From positions 72,911-136,910 of the forward strand of contig MNCI01005283.1 in NCBI GenBank assembly GCA_015680685.1: a DNA stretch of 64,000 bases. The letters are read 5' to 3'. Under the pieces are notes generated by a model. The model searched no databases and was not told where the DNA came from. It saw nothing but the letters and a program-made list of their open reading frames with translations. Shown here in pieces: positions 10,993-22,899 of the stretch (positions are counted from its first letter, which is position 1; the number at the start of each line of letters is the position of its first letter). The translations under genes and the position numbers were made by a program. The DNA comes from Gnetum montanum. Lineage: Eukaryota; Streptophyta; Gnetopsida; Gnetales; Gnetaceae.

Positions 10993-13093
10993 CTGTAATC
11001 ACACTAGAATCACTCGTTAGTAAGGTTACTTAACAAAGCTTGATTATCTTATATCTTACTCATTGCCTTTAATGGATTTGAAATTTAATATCTTAGTGTG
11101 ATTTCAGGGTTAGAAATTCAAGGAATTCCCCTAAAATTTTTAATATCAGGCCCAATTTGATTAGGTGACTCCAACAATAATTTACATGATTTGGATGAAA
11201 GAAGAAAATTAGTTTGGCATGAGTTCTTAGTATTTCTTAAGATCACTTACTCTTATAATATCCTTCAGGCAACAATGAATTTTGAAAAAGTTGTGCACGA
11301 ATTCTACCATACCCCTCCCCTACAACTAAGTTAAACACTTCAGGTTTAAGTAGGTTTAATTAGAAGGGAAATCAAAGGGTTAATGAGCGAGATATTGGTA
11401 GTTAGATGTTAAGCATGCAAAGCATCAAAAATTGTGGAAGAAAATTGCAACAACTCCTCTTGCATCAATAGTTGAAAATGACTTCTATGTGCACGCCGGG
11501 GGAGGGGGCGGGGGGTGGCATCATATATATAGATTTTATGGACATGATATCATGTACACACTAGCATGGACCTAATATCGTGTCCCTTCCAAAATAGGAT
11601 ACTTAGTAAAATTGATAAATTTTCGAGCTTTCATGGTCACAAATGAAGGATTGGAGGTAGATTTGAAAGATCTAGGGTAATGTTAAGTAGATATTAAGGT
11701 ACCAAAAGTGTAATAAAGTGGAATTATACAATGAAGTTCCTGAATAGGGTGAGGAAAAGGGACATGTAGTGGTGCAAAGGAACGTTGAGTTGAAATGATG
11801 ATAAAGGAAAGAATAAATTTGGTAATGCAGTACTTGGAGGGTATAAGATGATGTGGTGGTGTGTAATAAGCACAAATTACAAAATTTACGCAAGTGGGTC
11901 CTCTCCCAAGTAGGTTCCAACCTATCATGCCCTTGCGCAACTACACCTTAAAATGTCTGTAGGCACTAGAAGGGTTAAATGTAATCTACACCAGTGCAAC
12001 AAAATACACACATGTTAAATATCATCGTGATGAGGTATGAATTCAATGCCACACAAGACACAAGTTATAAATACTTGGACAATGGAATGAGATGAGTCAT
12101 AGAAGGGATTGTAGAGATCAGGAGGTAAGGTAACTTACCCTAGGCATAATGAATTCAAAGTGTTATGCATGATTAAGGTACCATTAGCCTTTCGCTCAAA
12201 GATCACAACCAAGTCCATACCTTTGATCAATGACATCGCATTTTTTCATCCCCATGATAGACAACCATAAGAGCATCATGATAGTAAGGCATATGATCAC
12301 TTGGAATTTTGTGTAAGGGAGGAGCGATTTGAAATTTTCTGCGACACATTTTTCTTAATCTTTGCTTTGTTGTTTTTCTTCTTTCTTTTCTCTTTCTTCT
12401 TCTAGCTGCTTTGGCACTTTGTCTTTTTCAACGATGATTGAAAGAAGCCACCAACCTTTAGGCATGAATGAATGTCTTTCCAGTGGGATCCCCCAGAATA
12501 GCATTAATTTCCTTTATGGAGTGGCTTTATCACAACTCTTACTCCCATTTTTCGTTAGATCTACAAAGATCTTAGTACAATCAAGTTGCATGATATCACA
12601 TACAGATGACACGAAAGAGAATCCACAAGTCCCCTTGATGTCATACCCTTTCCATTCCCCCTTAGTTCATCACTCTTTGCTCTAGGCATAACGAGTACAA
12701 AGTTACTTTAAGTTTTAATGATGATAAGAATATCATCGTACCTAGAGTAGAACCTCTTATTAATAGAATGGGTGGATGGATGTTGTGGGCTCACTGTCCA
12801 AATAATTAGTATCCTGTGACTTGATAGCATAGAAAAATACCTTAATTGATAGGGCACATGACTATTTTATTCACAGATGAGATCACCCTCAAAAAGATAA
12901 AACAACAAATTCAAAAATGAAAACTAGAAAAAAAATTGTAAAACCAAAGAAAAGGAAAAACATTTACTAATTTTTCTTGTTAGAAATGGGGGTATCCCCC
13001 ATGACTAAACCTTTGATCATGGCAAGAATTAATAAATGAAAAGTTTTGATCCATGCATGTTGGGAATATTGGGGTTCGAGCATATCCAAACCA
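10993..13093 (-). other. TaE noncoding interval with a U3-like module
   Basis: About 2.1 kb without a convincing frame; the reading frames at 11672-11940 and 12362-12685 show no domain. Near 11520-11600 the - strand has GATATC palindromes followed by a TATA-like run, echoing the layout of the Ta LTR promoters, some 550 bp before the ORF2 start. A G-rich run lies at 11498-11518 on the + strand. A copy of the polypurine motif is at 12993-13010. Confidence 0.5.
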
Positions 13094-15349
13094 CTAGGTG
13101 TCTTTTGATGTGGTGGTAGGAATGTACCCAAACTGGGGTTCACACACTTGATTAAAGTAGTCATAGTGGGGAAGATTATAAGATGTGGTCATGTGATAAG
13201 GAGCTAATCCACTATGGCACCCGTGACCATAAGATGGTATGCAAGGATTGATATGCCTCTTTATGTTGTCATATTCATTGGGTTGTGTGGGTTTTGGAGT
13301 GTTAAGTGATGGCATGGATAAAGTAACAGGAGGCGTTAAGTTTGAAGTGGAAGGTGCATCACTGTGTTGGGCTTGTGCTGAGTTGGAGGATGTAATGGTT
13401 TTAGAATCATGTTGTCTCTTCTTACGGACATGCCTAGAGAAAGGATGCTTTCGATGTTGTGGAGGACTCCCACTACTATTGATGGTAGTAGCACAAGTAA
13501 TGTTCATTAATTGGTGTTGTGATGAAAAACCTTTCAGTACTACTAGTGGCGATGTAAAAGGGGATGAGCGATGAGAATATTGAGAGTAAGGAGAAGTGTA
13601 AGGAACATGAGATGGTGATCCTATGGGAGAGGACATGGGTTGATAGTATTTAGAAGAATGATAACGATGAGGTGAAGAAAAGGATGTTGATCTAGTTGGA
13701 GAAATAGGGTGTTGAACATAATACGTGCTTGGTCTTGGATGGTATGAAGGGTGTGCCCATTTCGACAGTGGTTTCCCCCATGACTGGGGGTTTTGCCACT
13801 ACAGTTAAACACAGTATTTCTATAAAAAATATGGATGTAACATTCCTCACTAATGCTCATGCAGATGTGACAAAATTGGGCATTGGCCTTTAGTGTAATC
13901 ATATAGGAAAACATCGCATTGATACTTATGATTTGTAGTTGAGTCCCTATCCTTATTTCCTTCAGCCCTTCTTTTCGATTGTTAAATGGTGTTCTGTCAT
14001 GTTTCTCGGTTTGGCATCCTCTACTTGTACTGGATGTCAGAGTGATCTTGCATGGTTTTACCTCTGATAATGTTTGCATATTCTCCACATTTTTCATGTA
14101 CCCATTCCATCATCTTATTGATCTTTGCCTCAATTTCATTCGATAATTTTAGTATTGGCAAAGATGGAGATGGTTCCACCTCCTCAAGGTGAGTTGATTT
14201 ATTTTCTTCATGATCATGGACCTTTGTTATTATAAGATTTTGATCCTATTGAGATCTTTCAACATTCTTCCATTTGACTATTTCTCCTTCTTCTTTTGCT
14301 ACCCACTTAATAAGCTCTTGGAATTGGTGGGTTCATAGTTCATGTAGTTGACCTATGGCATACATCCCTAGGGTCTCCCTTATTTCATTACGAAGTCCAT
14401 TCATAATGTGACACATTAGCCTTTCCTCAGAGAACCCATGGCCTGGGTAGTTATTTAACAATGAGTAATAGCTTTCTAAGGCCATGTCCAAAGGTTCATG
14501 TTGCCCTTTTTTCCACTCTTGGATTTGTCTACTCAAGGCTGACACTTGTCCACAAGTTTGATATCTCTCGTTAAAGAGTTCTATCATTGTGGGCCAACGA
14601 TGAATTGACTTTAGCTTTAAAGACTTGTACCACACTTTTGCTTGGTCAACGAGTGTCATAGAGAAGATCTTAAGTCTTTGCCACCCATTATCAATGTTTT
14701 TCCATGCATAGGCATTGCATAAGGCTTGTAAATGATGTTGTGGGTCTAAATCATAGCCTCCTAAAAACTTGGGAAAGTTGTTTAAATCAAGCTTGGATAG
14801 ACGGCTTCCCTTATGATGCCTATGGGATATTTGAACAGCCTCTATTATATGCATTAGGCTCTTAGTGACTAGCAAGGGTTCAACGTCACTAAATATGTTG
14901 TAAGTTTGTGAGTTGAGATGATGTCATCCATGTTCATGTTAGCATTCCTAATTTTTCCTGTGGGTTCAGTTTTTATTGCTACGTGGACCCCTTGAGGAAT
15001 AGTCATCTATATCACAACCTATCATTGAAAGAGCAGAGGGAGAGAGAGAACTGGAAGACTCATCATGGCTTTTGTAAGTCTCCCAATCATCCCCTAATGT
15101 ACTCTTGCTAACCATTGAGAAGGTCCTAGGCCTTATAGGCCCCCTCATTCTATGGGATGTCCCATCCTCACTAGAGGTGTTTGATTTGGATGACAAGAGT
15201 CCTTGAGTATCATTAGGGTGCCCATGAACATATGAAACTCTTGCATAAGATTGAGTACTCCAAACTTCTTCTTCATCATAAATTTTGTTGCTTCTCCAAT
15301 GAATTGCCTCGCTAGATGTTGCGTTACTGTTGTCTTGTGAGAGAGACAT
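13094..15349 (-). pseudogene. gag: TaE gag
   Basis: The N-terminal part starts at 15349 (MSLSQDNSNATSSEAIHW) and is serine-rich. The capsid core is at 14875-14333, with LDLNNFPKFLGGYDLD, then AYAWKNIDNGWQRLKIF, DQAKVWYKSLK and QIQEWKKGQHEPLDMALESY, a clear plant retrotransposon Gag. A knuckle-like CHIC segment follows in 14097-13621 and a Ser/Pro-rich tail in 13636-13094. The core aligns with TaD 35464-35850 throughout. The frame is broken between the core and the knuckle. + strand reading frames here, such as 13239-13574, are antisense shadows. Confidence 0.88.
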
Positions 15350-15470
15350 TGTTGTGAGTTGTGTGTGACTTAATTGAATTGAATTTAATTTATTTTTTCT
15401 GAAAGATATATCGTTAATACCTTATCACAGTGATTTTATATGATATAACTAATCTAGATAACTAGCACCA

Positions 15471-15489
15471 TCCCCGACAGCGATGCCAA
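15471..15489 (-). other. TaE primer binding site (tRNA-Asp type)
   Basis: On the - strand, directly after the 5' LTR, it reads TTGGCATCGCTGTCGGGGA. TaC (31084-31102) has the closer form TTGGCGCCATTGTCGGGGA, typical of Tat/Athila-type elements primed by tRNA-Asp. TaD (34262-34280) reads TTGGCGTTGTTGCCAGGGA. Confidence 0.85.
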
Positions 15490-16351
15490 TGATGAGCAGC
15501 GAGGTACCCCTACACTCAACCATATGAATACGAGCATGTACGCGCAATCTAGTTAAACTTCACAGATGGACTAGTTGTGGCACCTAAATAGTTATGCATT
15601 GATTGCAATTCACTGTCTTCCCACCTAGACTAGTATTTGCTTTGTCACGGTTGGTTTAGTCTAGAGTGAGTGTATGATGTGATTTCTAAGATTACACTAG
15701 TCCTATAGATAATGAGCAATAGCTTGAGTAAACTAATAAGTGATAGGAAGCAAAATCTAAGCTAGCCTAAGTGCGATGAGCATCTGTCCTTAATCATCCG
15801 TATGCATCTTGGACTTCATGTACTACTTCTGGGATTACCAAGCACACATTACTCGAGAACTACTAGATATGCTACTAGGTTAACAAGTAGTTACACTTAA
15901 ATGCTCATGATTAAGATGTACTCATTCCGCGTTAAAAATAGGAAGTGTAAATGATAATAAAGGAAATATTAACTAGAAAAAAAACAATAAATAATTAACA
16001 ATTAAAGCAAATAAAAGCTAAGTGAATGTTGCAATGATGGAGTAATCTCAATCTTTATTGTTGATCATGTACGTGTCTAAGTACATTACACTTGAACAAA
16101 GGTTCTGTACAATTACAAGCATCACATTGCAGACATACACTTGGGAAAAGAACTAAGAACTAACTAGAAACTGACAAAAAAACTCAATCCAAAGGCTTAC
16201 CAAAAGATTCCTCCTTGTGCACCTGAATGCTATATTTATAGGCTAACACAAGAATCATGATATTGTGCAAACGATATCGTATCCAGGCTACAATATCGCA
16301 TACCTGATATTGTGTACTTGATATTGGGGCCTGGCAAACCACGATTCATCA
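15490..16351 (-). repeat. TaE 5' LTR
   Basis: Partner of 7129-8002. On the - strand the promoter side has GATATC-type palindromes (about 16258-16322, some decayed to GATATT or AATATC) upstream of a TATA box whose complement is at 16231-16240. Confidence 0.92.
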
Positions 16352-16965
16352 TATGCTTAGTAGTAATATATATAATAAATAATATATATACATACTTATA
16401 TAATATTTAATCATAACATATATATCATATATGTATATTAAGGCAAGTAAATATGATATAATAAAATATGTATACATTAGAGTATTAATTTAAATATTAA
16501 ATTTAAAGTGTTAGTTTAAATATGAAATTTATATTATCTGTAGTAATCATTACTTATTATGTGTGTATGTGAGAGTAGTGGTTTAGATAACTACAAACTA
16601 GTAAATTAATTTAAACAACCAAATAGTGGAATTTTAATTAGCCAACTATATGATAATAGAAATTAAATAAGTTCTAGCTAACTGGGAAAGTTTGTTATTT
16701 GAATGGTGGGAATTTCAAATTTTTTTAACACTATATAAAAAGTTATGATTTTCATGAAAGCACAACATCTTCTAATTCCACACTTGAGTGAGAAAAGTAA
16801 TTCAAGTTTTTTTAGTTTGAAATTAAGATTAAGAGAAGGCCTTTTATCCCATATGTAACGGGATGTTGTCTAGAGCATGTCATGAGAGCCTATTGTAAGG
16901 TAACCACCTATGGAGGATCTAACAAAAGTCCTTTCTTACTTTGGCTTTTGGATGAGTTTAGTTTT
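16352..16965 (+). pseudogene. GyA post-integrase region with 5' part of ORF3
   Basis: Continuation of GyA between the TaE and GyB insertions. Up to about 16680 it is AT-rich and noncoding. From about 16690 it matches the start of the GyB ORF3 at nucleotide level, and from about 16830 the protein is readable: KRRPFIPYVTGCCLEHVMRA, then AYCKVTTYGGSNKSPFLLW. The corresponding GyB segment shares F-PY--GC--EHV-RAYCK-T and SPFLLW. The frame is cut at 16965 by the GyB insertion and resumes at 28924. The host target sequence at the cut is gtttt or gtttc. Confidence 0.75.
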
Positions 16966-19845
16966 TGTTGGTGACCATTTGGGACTAGATTGCAAACATG
17001 GGATGGCCTCATGATCTCGTGATCCTAGGAAGTCATGGGATTAAATGTGTTCTTCAACTAGGGTTTAGGTGTTGCTAGTCTCTAGCAACACCAAGGGCTA
17101 GATACCTCCAAATAAACTTAGTAATTATGAAGTGTACTAGACGTGAGTATGTGTTTGCTATTGTGAATGTTGAAATGGTTGGGTGATGTATAAAACTATA
17201 ATTGGCTATCACAAAAGAGATTTGGCTAACTTTGTCAAATACTATGAGTTATTAGAGATTTCTATGTTGTTCAATCACTTAGTTTATACAGTCCTTATAA
17301 TACCTACTTGTAACAAATAAAATTTTATAAAAACATTTGATCACAATTTTTCCAATCTACTCCTAATTTCCCTCAGAGAGAAAGTTCCACAAGAAAACTA
17401 GAAATAGGGCAAGATTTAATGAAGATGGAAAGAGAAAGAAAACAAAGTAGATTTATGTGAAATCTCAAATATTTAAGCAAGATAAACTGACATGAGGAAA
17501 CACTTCGTAATAAAGCTATTCCCAATTCAATAACTATGAATTGTCTAAACTTTTAGAGCTCAACAAGTAATTTCATAAAGACAATCTTATTATACTACCA
17601 AAAATTGCTGCATAAACCACAAAGTACAAGTATCTATTTTGGCTAGTTAATAGATGTCAATGATTGCATTCAATAAATCTTTCAAAAAATTTGACAATTT
17701 CTTAATTGAATACCAAGGCAATAAATTTTAAAAATAAGAAAGCTATTTCAGTCCCTTCAAAATACCAAAGATTTTCCTAGATCCTCTATGCTCAAAATAG
17801 GCAATTTCGTGAAGGCACTACTATTAACTTACTCTTGATGCTTCCAACAACATGAGCTCTTTTATGGTAAATCTTAATAGAAGTCTAATATTGTGCAAAA
17901 AGATAGCTATAAAAGCAACTTAGAACAAATTCCAAAATTAAATGCCAAGCATGATACTATTGAAACCATTAGCTAAGCAACTAAAACAAAATGGGAAGAA
18001 ATGAACTCACAAGATTAAAACAAAGTAGCTGATTTGTTGTCTTCAATAAGCCATCTTATAAAAATTCTTCAAATGTCTTTTTCCCAATCTTCCTCTACTT
18101 TTTAATCTACCTTTGAAGGTCCTTTTATAGTGGCCTTAAAGTATTACAATAATCATGAGAAGTTATGGGTCTTACAAATATCTTAGACATATAAGTTCAT
18201 AACCACCCTAAAAGTTATAACTTCCATGGGAATTATGAGAAATTTAAGCTATAGTTGTCAAGTGCTTCCTTGGTAACAAATATCATAAAAGTTATCATAG
18301 GAAGTTATAATTTCCATAGAAATAAAAGGATTCATAGTCAAATCTCTTCTTCATATAACAAGTTGTACAAATATCCTGTAAATTCTTCTTCTCCATTTTA
18401 AATTGAGTTTTTATTTAAGTAAAACCAAGTAAACATATGATTAGCTAATGAAAGGAGATAGCATGTGGTTAGACCAAGTGTTTAAGTATCTATGTGTATT
18501 CTATGATAATAACCATCATTAGTTTAGGCAATGAACTTGTAGTTTACATCAACTCACAATTTCAATGTCTCATTGATAAGCTTTACTAAGGCCATTTCTA
18601 GACACATTAACAAAAGATAAGCTTTACTAAGGCCATTTCTAGACACATTAACAAAAATGATGTAGGTGTCACTAATGGCCACTTCAAAACATTTACGTTG
18701 CAGCAACACAGGATTAAGTTGTCCAAGTCTTGGCACATGTAAGATTCATATGTCTTGCAATATGTCATCCTTTCATACGTCTTGCAATATGTCATCCTTT
18801 CTACCTGCAACTACCACGACAGATGTTGTTGCAACTAAATCTTAATCAAAGCCCATTTTTGATGACAACAGATCTCCCACGTCTTCTTACAATTTTACTT
18901 GCCTATGGAGCGATGATTGGTAACACTACTATTTGAAATGATTCTTGTTCTTACTTGTTTAGTTGTAGGTCCATCGACTAGTTTTCTAGGAACACCCATT
19001 GTTCGTATTTTTTTTTCAAACAGCAGGGTAGGCAAAAGCTCTTGCATCAATCCAAGTTTACCCTACTCTTCCATATTTTATCCTTGAGAAATAAAACTAA
19101 AATAGGGCAACAACAGAGTCTTGAAAAATGCTTAAAAAATAATACCCCATCACTGTCAAACCTTAAAGAAAGTGCAAAGGTTATATTTGTTTTCATTTCT
19201 CTATGTATATACCTTTCTTGGCACGTAATTTTTTGAGCAATAGAGGTACACTTGTGATAGATGAGAAACTCATTGCAGAATAGAGAATTGAGGAACAGGG
19301 TTGTGAGGGCCTTAATTCTTATTCTTGTCATGTCTTCGTAATGATCCAACCCATCAATGCCGTGGATGCCACACTGAACATGGTATCGGTGATGTTGTAA
19401 GTGTTAATGGCGGTGAGTGTCAGCGAGTGACGGTGTTGAGCCAAAACCTTTGCTTGATTATTATTATATATTTTTAAAAAATATTTTGGAATCGTAATGA
19501 TATTCCTGCAATACCCTTCTGATGTTTTTTCTTTCCTTGGACTTGGAATTATAAAATTGCTAATATTTAGGCTATCAATCCTCATCCGAAATATATATTT
19601 TTAAATTAAAAGTATCCACCCAAATATAATGGTTTTGCAATGGATTTATCTTGGACGGTGAATTAAATCTTAGGCAAGGAGAATATTAATAAATAGCATC
19701 ACTAAACAGAATAGCTGCCTAAAATTGAAACAAGTAATGTTAATAATAATTTTCAAGGGTATATCTTCATACCTCCTTTCTTAAAAAAAAAACTTGTGAT
19801 ACCTTTTATATTCCTACTCCAAAATATGACTAAGATGTGCCAACA
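16966..19845 (-). repeat. GyB 3' LTR
   Basis: 2880 bp, starting TGTTGGCACATC on the - strand and ending GGTCACCAACA. It matches 25984-28918 along its length with many substitutions. A TATA-like element (complement of TTTTATAG near 18122) lies about 1.15 kb before the 3' end. It holds a local 44-bp duplication at about 18574-18656 (AAGCTTTACTAAGGCCATTT twice) and another at about 18747-18800 that the other LTR lacks. Confidence 0.9.
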
Positions 19846-19866
19846 TGTCTTTCCCCCATTTTTATA
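19846..19866 (-). other. GyB polypurine tract
   Basis: On the - strand AAAAATGGGGGAAAGACA abuts the 3' LTR. This is the expected plus-strand primer position. Confidence 0.7.
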
Positions 19867-19976
19867 CTTTGGCTGAAAAACATAGACTTTATTTGAAATT
19901 TTTCTTTTTACATAGAAATAGAAATCTTTTTTGAGGAAAACTTTCATCAAACTATACAAACTCAATATCATATAAA

Positions 19977-20636
19977 CTATTCTGTGGGTGGAAAGAGAGT
20001 AGTTAGGGTAACTCTCTTAGGGATTCTGATATTGAGAGTCCTTTCATATGTTATCTCAGTTGTGATAAATGCTTTTCTTTCCTCTTCTTGCCTAATTGAA
20101 GTCTCATCTTGGTCTTCACCTTTATCTTTCACAACTATTTTTGTCTCCTTTGCATCTATCTCTTTAGCTACTAATTTCTAAGGTTCTCCCTGATTAGATG
20201 TTTTTGTGTCTTGAGACATAAAAGCTTCTCTCCATGAATCATCTCTACTAGATTCCCTTTGATCTTTAGCTTGAGTATTACATTCATGGAAACTACCCCA
20301 AACATTGTAATGTATGGAAAGTCCACCAATGAGAAATCTAAACTCATTTGAAAACCATAGTAGGAAAGGGCTTTCACTTGATGATTCATGGACCGTTGCC
20401 TTACAATAGGCCCTCAACACATGTTCTGGAGAACATCCCATGATATATGGAATAAATAGCCTTCTTATTGCTCTTTCTCCAAGAACCATCTTCTTCCTTA
20501 CAATTAAACACTTCACTTGCTTTCTCCACTTAAGTCTTGAAGTGAGAAATGATGCAATCCTAAGCAATTCACATATCTTTTTATAGTGTAAAGAAAGTTT
20601 GAAATTCCTACCAATTTCATTAACCAACTTTGCCAC
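19977..20636 (-). pseudogene. GyB ORF3: conserved extra ORF after integrase
   Basis: A 220-codon frame with a single internal stop (20178-20180) lies between integrase and the polypurine tract. It starts MAKLVNEIGRNFKL and contains RLFIPYIMGC, PEHVLRAYCK, SPFLLWFSNEF, a middle part QRESSRDDSW, and a charged C-terminal part ending RIPKRVTLTTLFPPTE. No zinc finger, transmembrane segment or known domain is evident to me. GyA has the same protein in two pieces (16690-16965 and 28924-29283), with the reading frame preserved over most of its length, which suggests it was once under selection. Position is that of accessory or env-like ORFs in plant gypsy elements, but I see no envelope features. Function unknown. 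Confidence 0.7.
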
Positions 20637-20639
20637 TTT

Positions 20640-21360
20640 GCCAAAATTAAGTATATTTCCATCATTACACGGTAGGCCAATTTGAATTCCACTATTTGGT
20701 TATTGAAATTAATTTACCACCAAGTAATTATCTAACCATCACTCCCACTTACACACATGACAAGTAATGATTATTGGACATAATATAAATTAAATAATTT
20801 AACTAACACTTTAGATTAAATATTATTTAAACTAGTACTCAAACATATACATATTTTAATAATACTATATAGACTTATTTAAACATACATATAGGATATA
20901 TATGTTATGGTTAAATGTTATATAAGATTATATGTATGCTACTTATTATATATATATATTATTACTAAAATTTCATTATTTACTACTATGTATACTCAAT
21001 ATTATTATAGCTACCTACACACATATATATTACTATACTATAGACATACATATATTTATACATATAGATTTAAATTATGGGCAATTGTCCAAAATAATGT
21101 TTTATATTCAAAACATTATATGGAAATTTCAAGTCTATCCCATCTAGCATCAATAATTTGTATGTATCTTTGGATAATTATTTCGTAATCTAAAACAGAC
21201 TAGTCCATATTGCTAAAAACTTATTTGGCTCTTTAATATTCCCTAATAATACAAGATCATGGACCTTAAAAGTCCTTTTTAGGGCCTTTCTTTTGAATCA
21301 CCTTTTGACTTGAGAAGCATTCTTTAATAAATTATCTTTAGCTTTATCCATTTTGGCTTC
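20640..21360 (-). other. GyB AT-rich spacer after integrase
   Basis: Strongly AT-rich, with TATATA runs (20945-20965). Reading frames here, such as 20907-21188, are low-complexity artefacts. The same spacer occurs in GyA at 6961-7128 plus 16352-16680. Confidence 0.7.
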
Positions 21361-22330
21361 TCTTTTGATGAGCAAAGTCATGAAACTTCTATCTTATTAG
21401 TTTTCTCACAATATTTTTGCACAAAATATGATGACAAACTTATAATTCTATTCATAATTCTTGTAAGAAACCCATAGACTAAGTTATAAGTTGAAGTTCC
21501 ATTAGCCTTCTTGAATCTAATATGATTAATCCATAATGCAAATTGTAAATAATCAATCCAATTTCCTAGATTTCCATCCATTGATCTCTTATTGTAAGAA
21601 ATAAGCTTTTTATTTGTAGATTCAACCAAGACATTTCCTTGAGGATAATAATTTGAAGATGAAAATAGAAAGATGGGTTTTTCCAATGCTAATGTTATAA
21701 ATTCTTCAAATTGGAAAGCAGGTCCATTATCAGATACCAACACTTTAGGTAGACCAAAATGACTTAGAATCTGATCTTCTAAGAACTTAATCACATCTGA
21801 TGTTGAACTTTTTGTAAAATAATTAGTAGCTGTGAGAATAAATTTATGTCTTGCTCTCGATGGAGTAATTGTACCAATGAAATCTAAGCCCCATTGCTGA
21901 AATGGTCTATTTGCTATTATTGATTTTAAAGGAGCTCTAGCCTTTTTGACTTTTATCCTATGAATTTAACATTTGTAACATCTTTGAATTTTCAAACTAA
22001 TATCTCAATACATAGTAGGAAAGTAAAAACCATAATGAAGTATATGTTGCATAGTGGACTTAGGAGATTCACAAAATAAATTGGAATGAGCATGAAGTTA
22101 TTCTAGGATAGGACCAATTTGATCATTGTGAACACATTCCAACAAAACCCCTCTGAAGCCCTTTCTATATAAAACTCCATCTTTAATCACAAATTTATTT
22201 ACCTTTTTAAAGAAAGCTCTCTTTTGACTTACAATTAAGTTTTTTAAAACCTTTTTTATATCATTAAATTCTAGATTTTCATCATACCAATTTCCCTTAG
22301 GAGTCTTAAGCACAAATACTTCATCTTCTC
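21360..22330 (-). pseudogene. GyB integrase
   Basis: The N-terminal part at 22313-22098 reads YDENLEFNDIKK and CVHNDQIGPILE. The core shows WGLDFIG, then VLVSDNGPAF and VLVESTNKKL in 21794-21378; the second Asp and the Glu are 35 residues apart, the DD35E arrangement. NLVYGFLTRIMN marks the C-terminal side. The catalytic residues remain but stops and frame shifts separate the parts. It would insert the cDNA. Confidence 0.9.
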
Positions 22331-22339
22331 TAGCTATTG

Positions 22340-22860
22340 ATTTGCCTAATCACATTCCTTTAATGGTTTTGCATATTTCTAAAGAAAATATGAAACCTTA
22401 AAGCTTTATCAGCCACTTTCCTTTTTGCAATCCAATTTCATTTTGGGCTAAGAATTGTTTAACTACAACCTCTATAAGCATGATGGGAACTAATGAGCTT
22501 TCCAAATAATACTTGAAATGCTAAAGTGCCTTAATAAATACAAATGCTTGTTTCTTTAAGTTTGAATAATCAAGCTCTAAACCTTTCAATTGATATCCAA
22601 AATATCCAATTGGTTCATCTTATCCTTCATCTTTTTGAGTTAAAATGGTAGCAACCAAGTCATTGGAAGCAAAAACATATAACCAAAAGTATTATTTCAA
22701 TTTTGGTTTTACCAAGGAGATTCTTGAATAGCTTTCTTAATTTTTGATAAAGCTTTCTTTAATTCCAATGGCTTCTCTACTAGGACATCTTTCTTTAGCA
22801 TATGCATTAGAGGTTTTGTAATTTCAATAAATTTGGGAATAAATTTGTTAACATAATTTA
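22340..22860 (-). pseudogene. GyB RT-connected RNase H, first Asp missing
   Basis: Read on the - strand: LYVFASNDLVATILTQKDEG, then IGYFGYQLKGLELDYSNLKK and IKAL, ending KGKWLIKL. The segment that normally carries the first catalytic Asp is VFASND. The loss is shared with GyA, so it predates their split or reflects a family state. Several stops occur. Confidence 0.75.
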
Positions 22861-22899
22861 TCTTTCAAAAGAAAGATCTAAGAGAATTTTTACTTGTAG

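Larger units (their letters stand above)
7129..16351 (-). mobile_element. TaE: non-autonomous Tat/Athila-like LTR retrotransposon
   Basis: A complete 9.2 kb element on the - strand. LTRs are 15490-16351 (5') and 7129-8002 (3'), starting TGATGA and ending CTCATCA or GCTCATCA. A tRNA-Asp-type primer site (15471-15489) and a polypurine tract (8003-8017) abut them. Flanks tatgt (7124-7128) and tatgc (16352-16356) fit a 5-bp target duplication with one change. Inside are gag (13094-15349) and a second, non-Pol reading frame (about 8190-10992). I see no protease, RT, RNase H or integrase motif, so it would need enzymes from another element. It sits in GyA just downstream of the integrase. Confidence 0.9.

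Noticed and set aside
11672-11940. Two overlapping - strand frames of 82 and 85 residues
   Set aside because: They overlap in different frames, have no domain, and lie in the noncoding interval of TaE.
12362-12685. + strand frame of 107 residues
   Set aside because: Antisense to TaE, low-complexity Ser/Phe start, no recognised domain.
13239-13574. + strand frame of 111 residues
   Set aside because: Antisense shadow of the TaE Gag tail.
19753-19971. - strand frame of 72 residues ending in the GyB LTR
   Set aside because: Spans the polypurine tract and the LTR border, so it cannot be a conserved gene.
20171-20389. - strand frame of 72 residues beside ORF3
   Set aside because: Overlaps ORF3 in another frame. 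The ORF3 frame, not this one, is kept in GyA to a shared end.
20907-21188. Tyr/Ile-rich + strand frames
   Set aside because: Translation of AT-rich spacer; not conserved in GyA.
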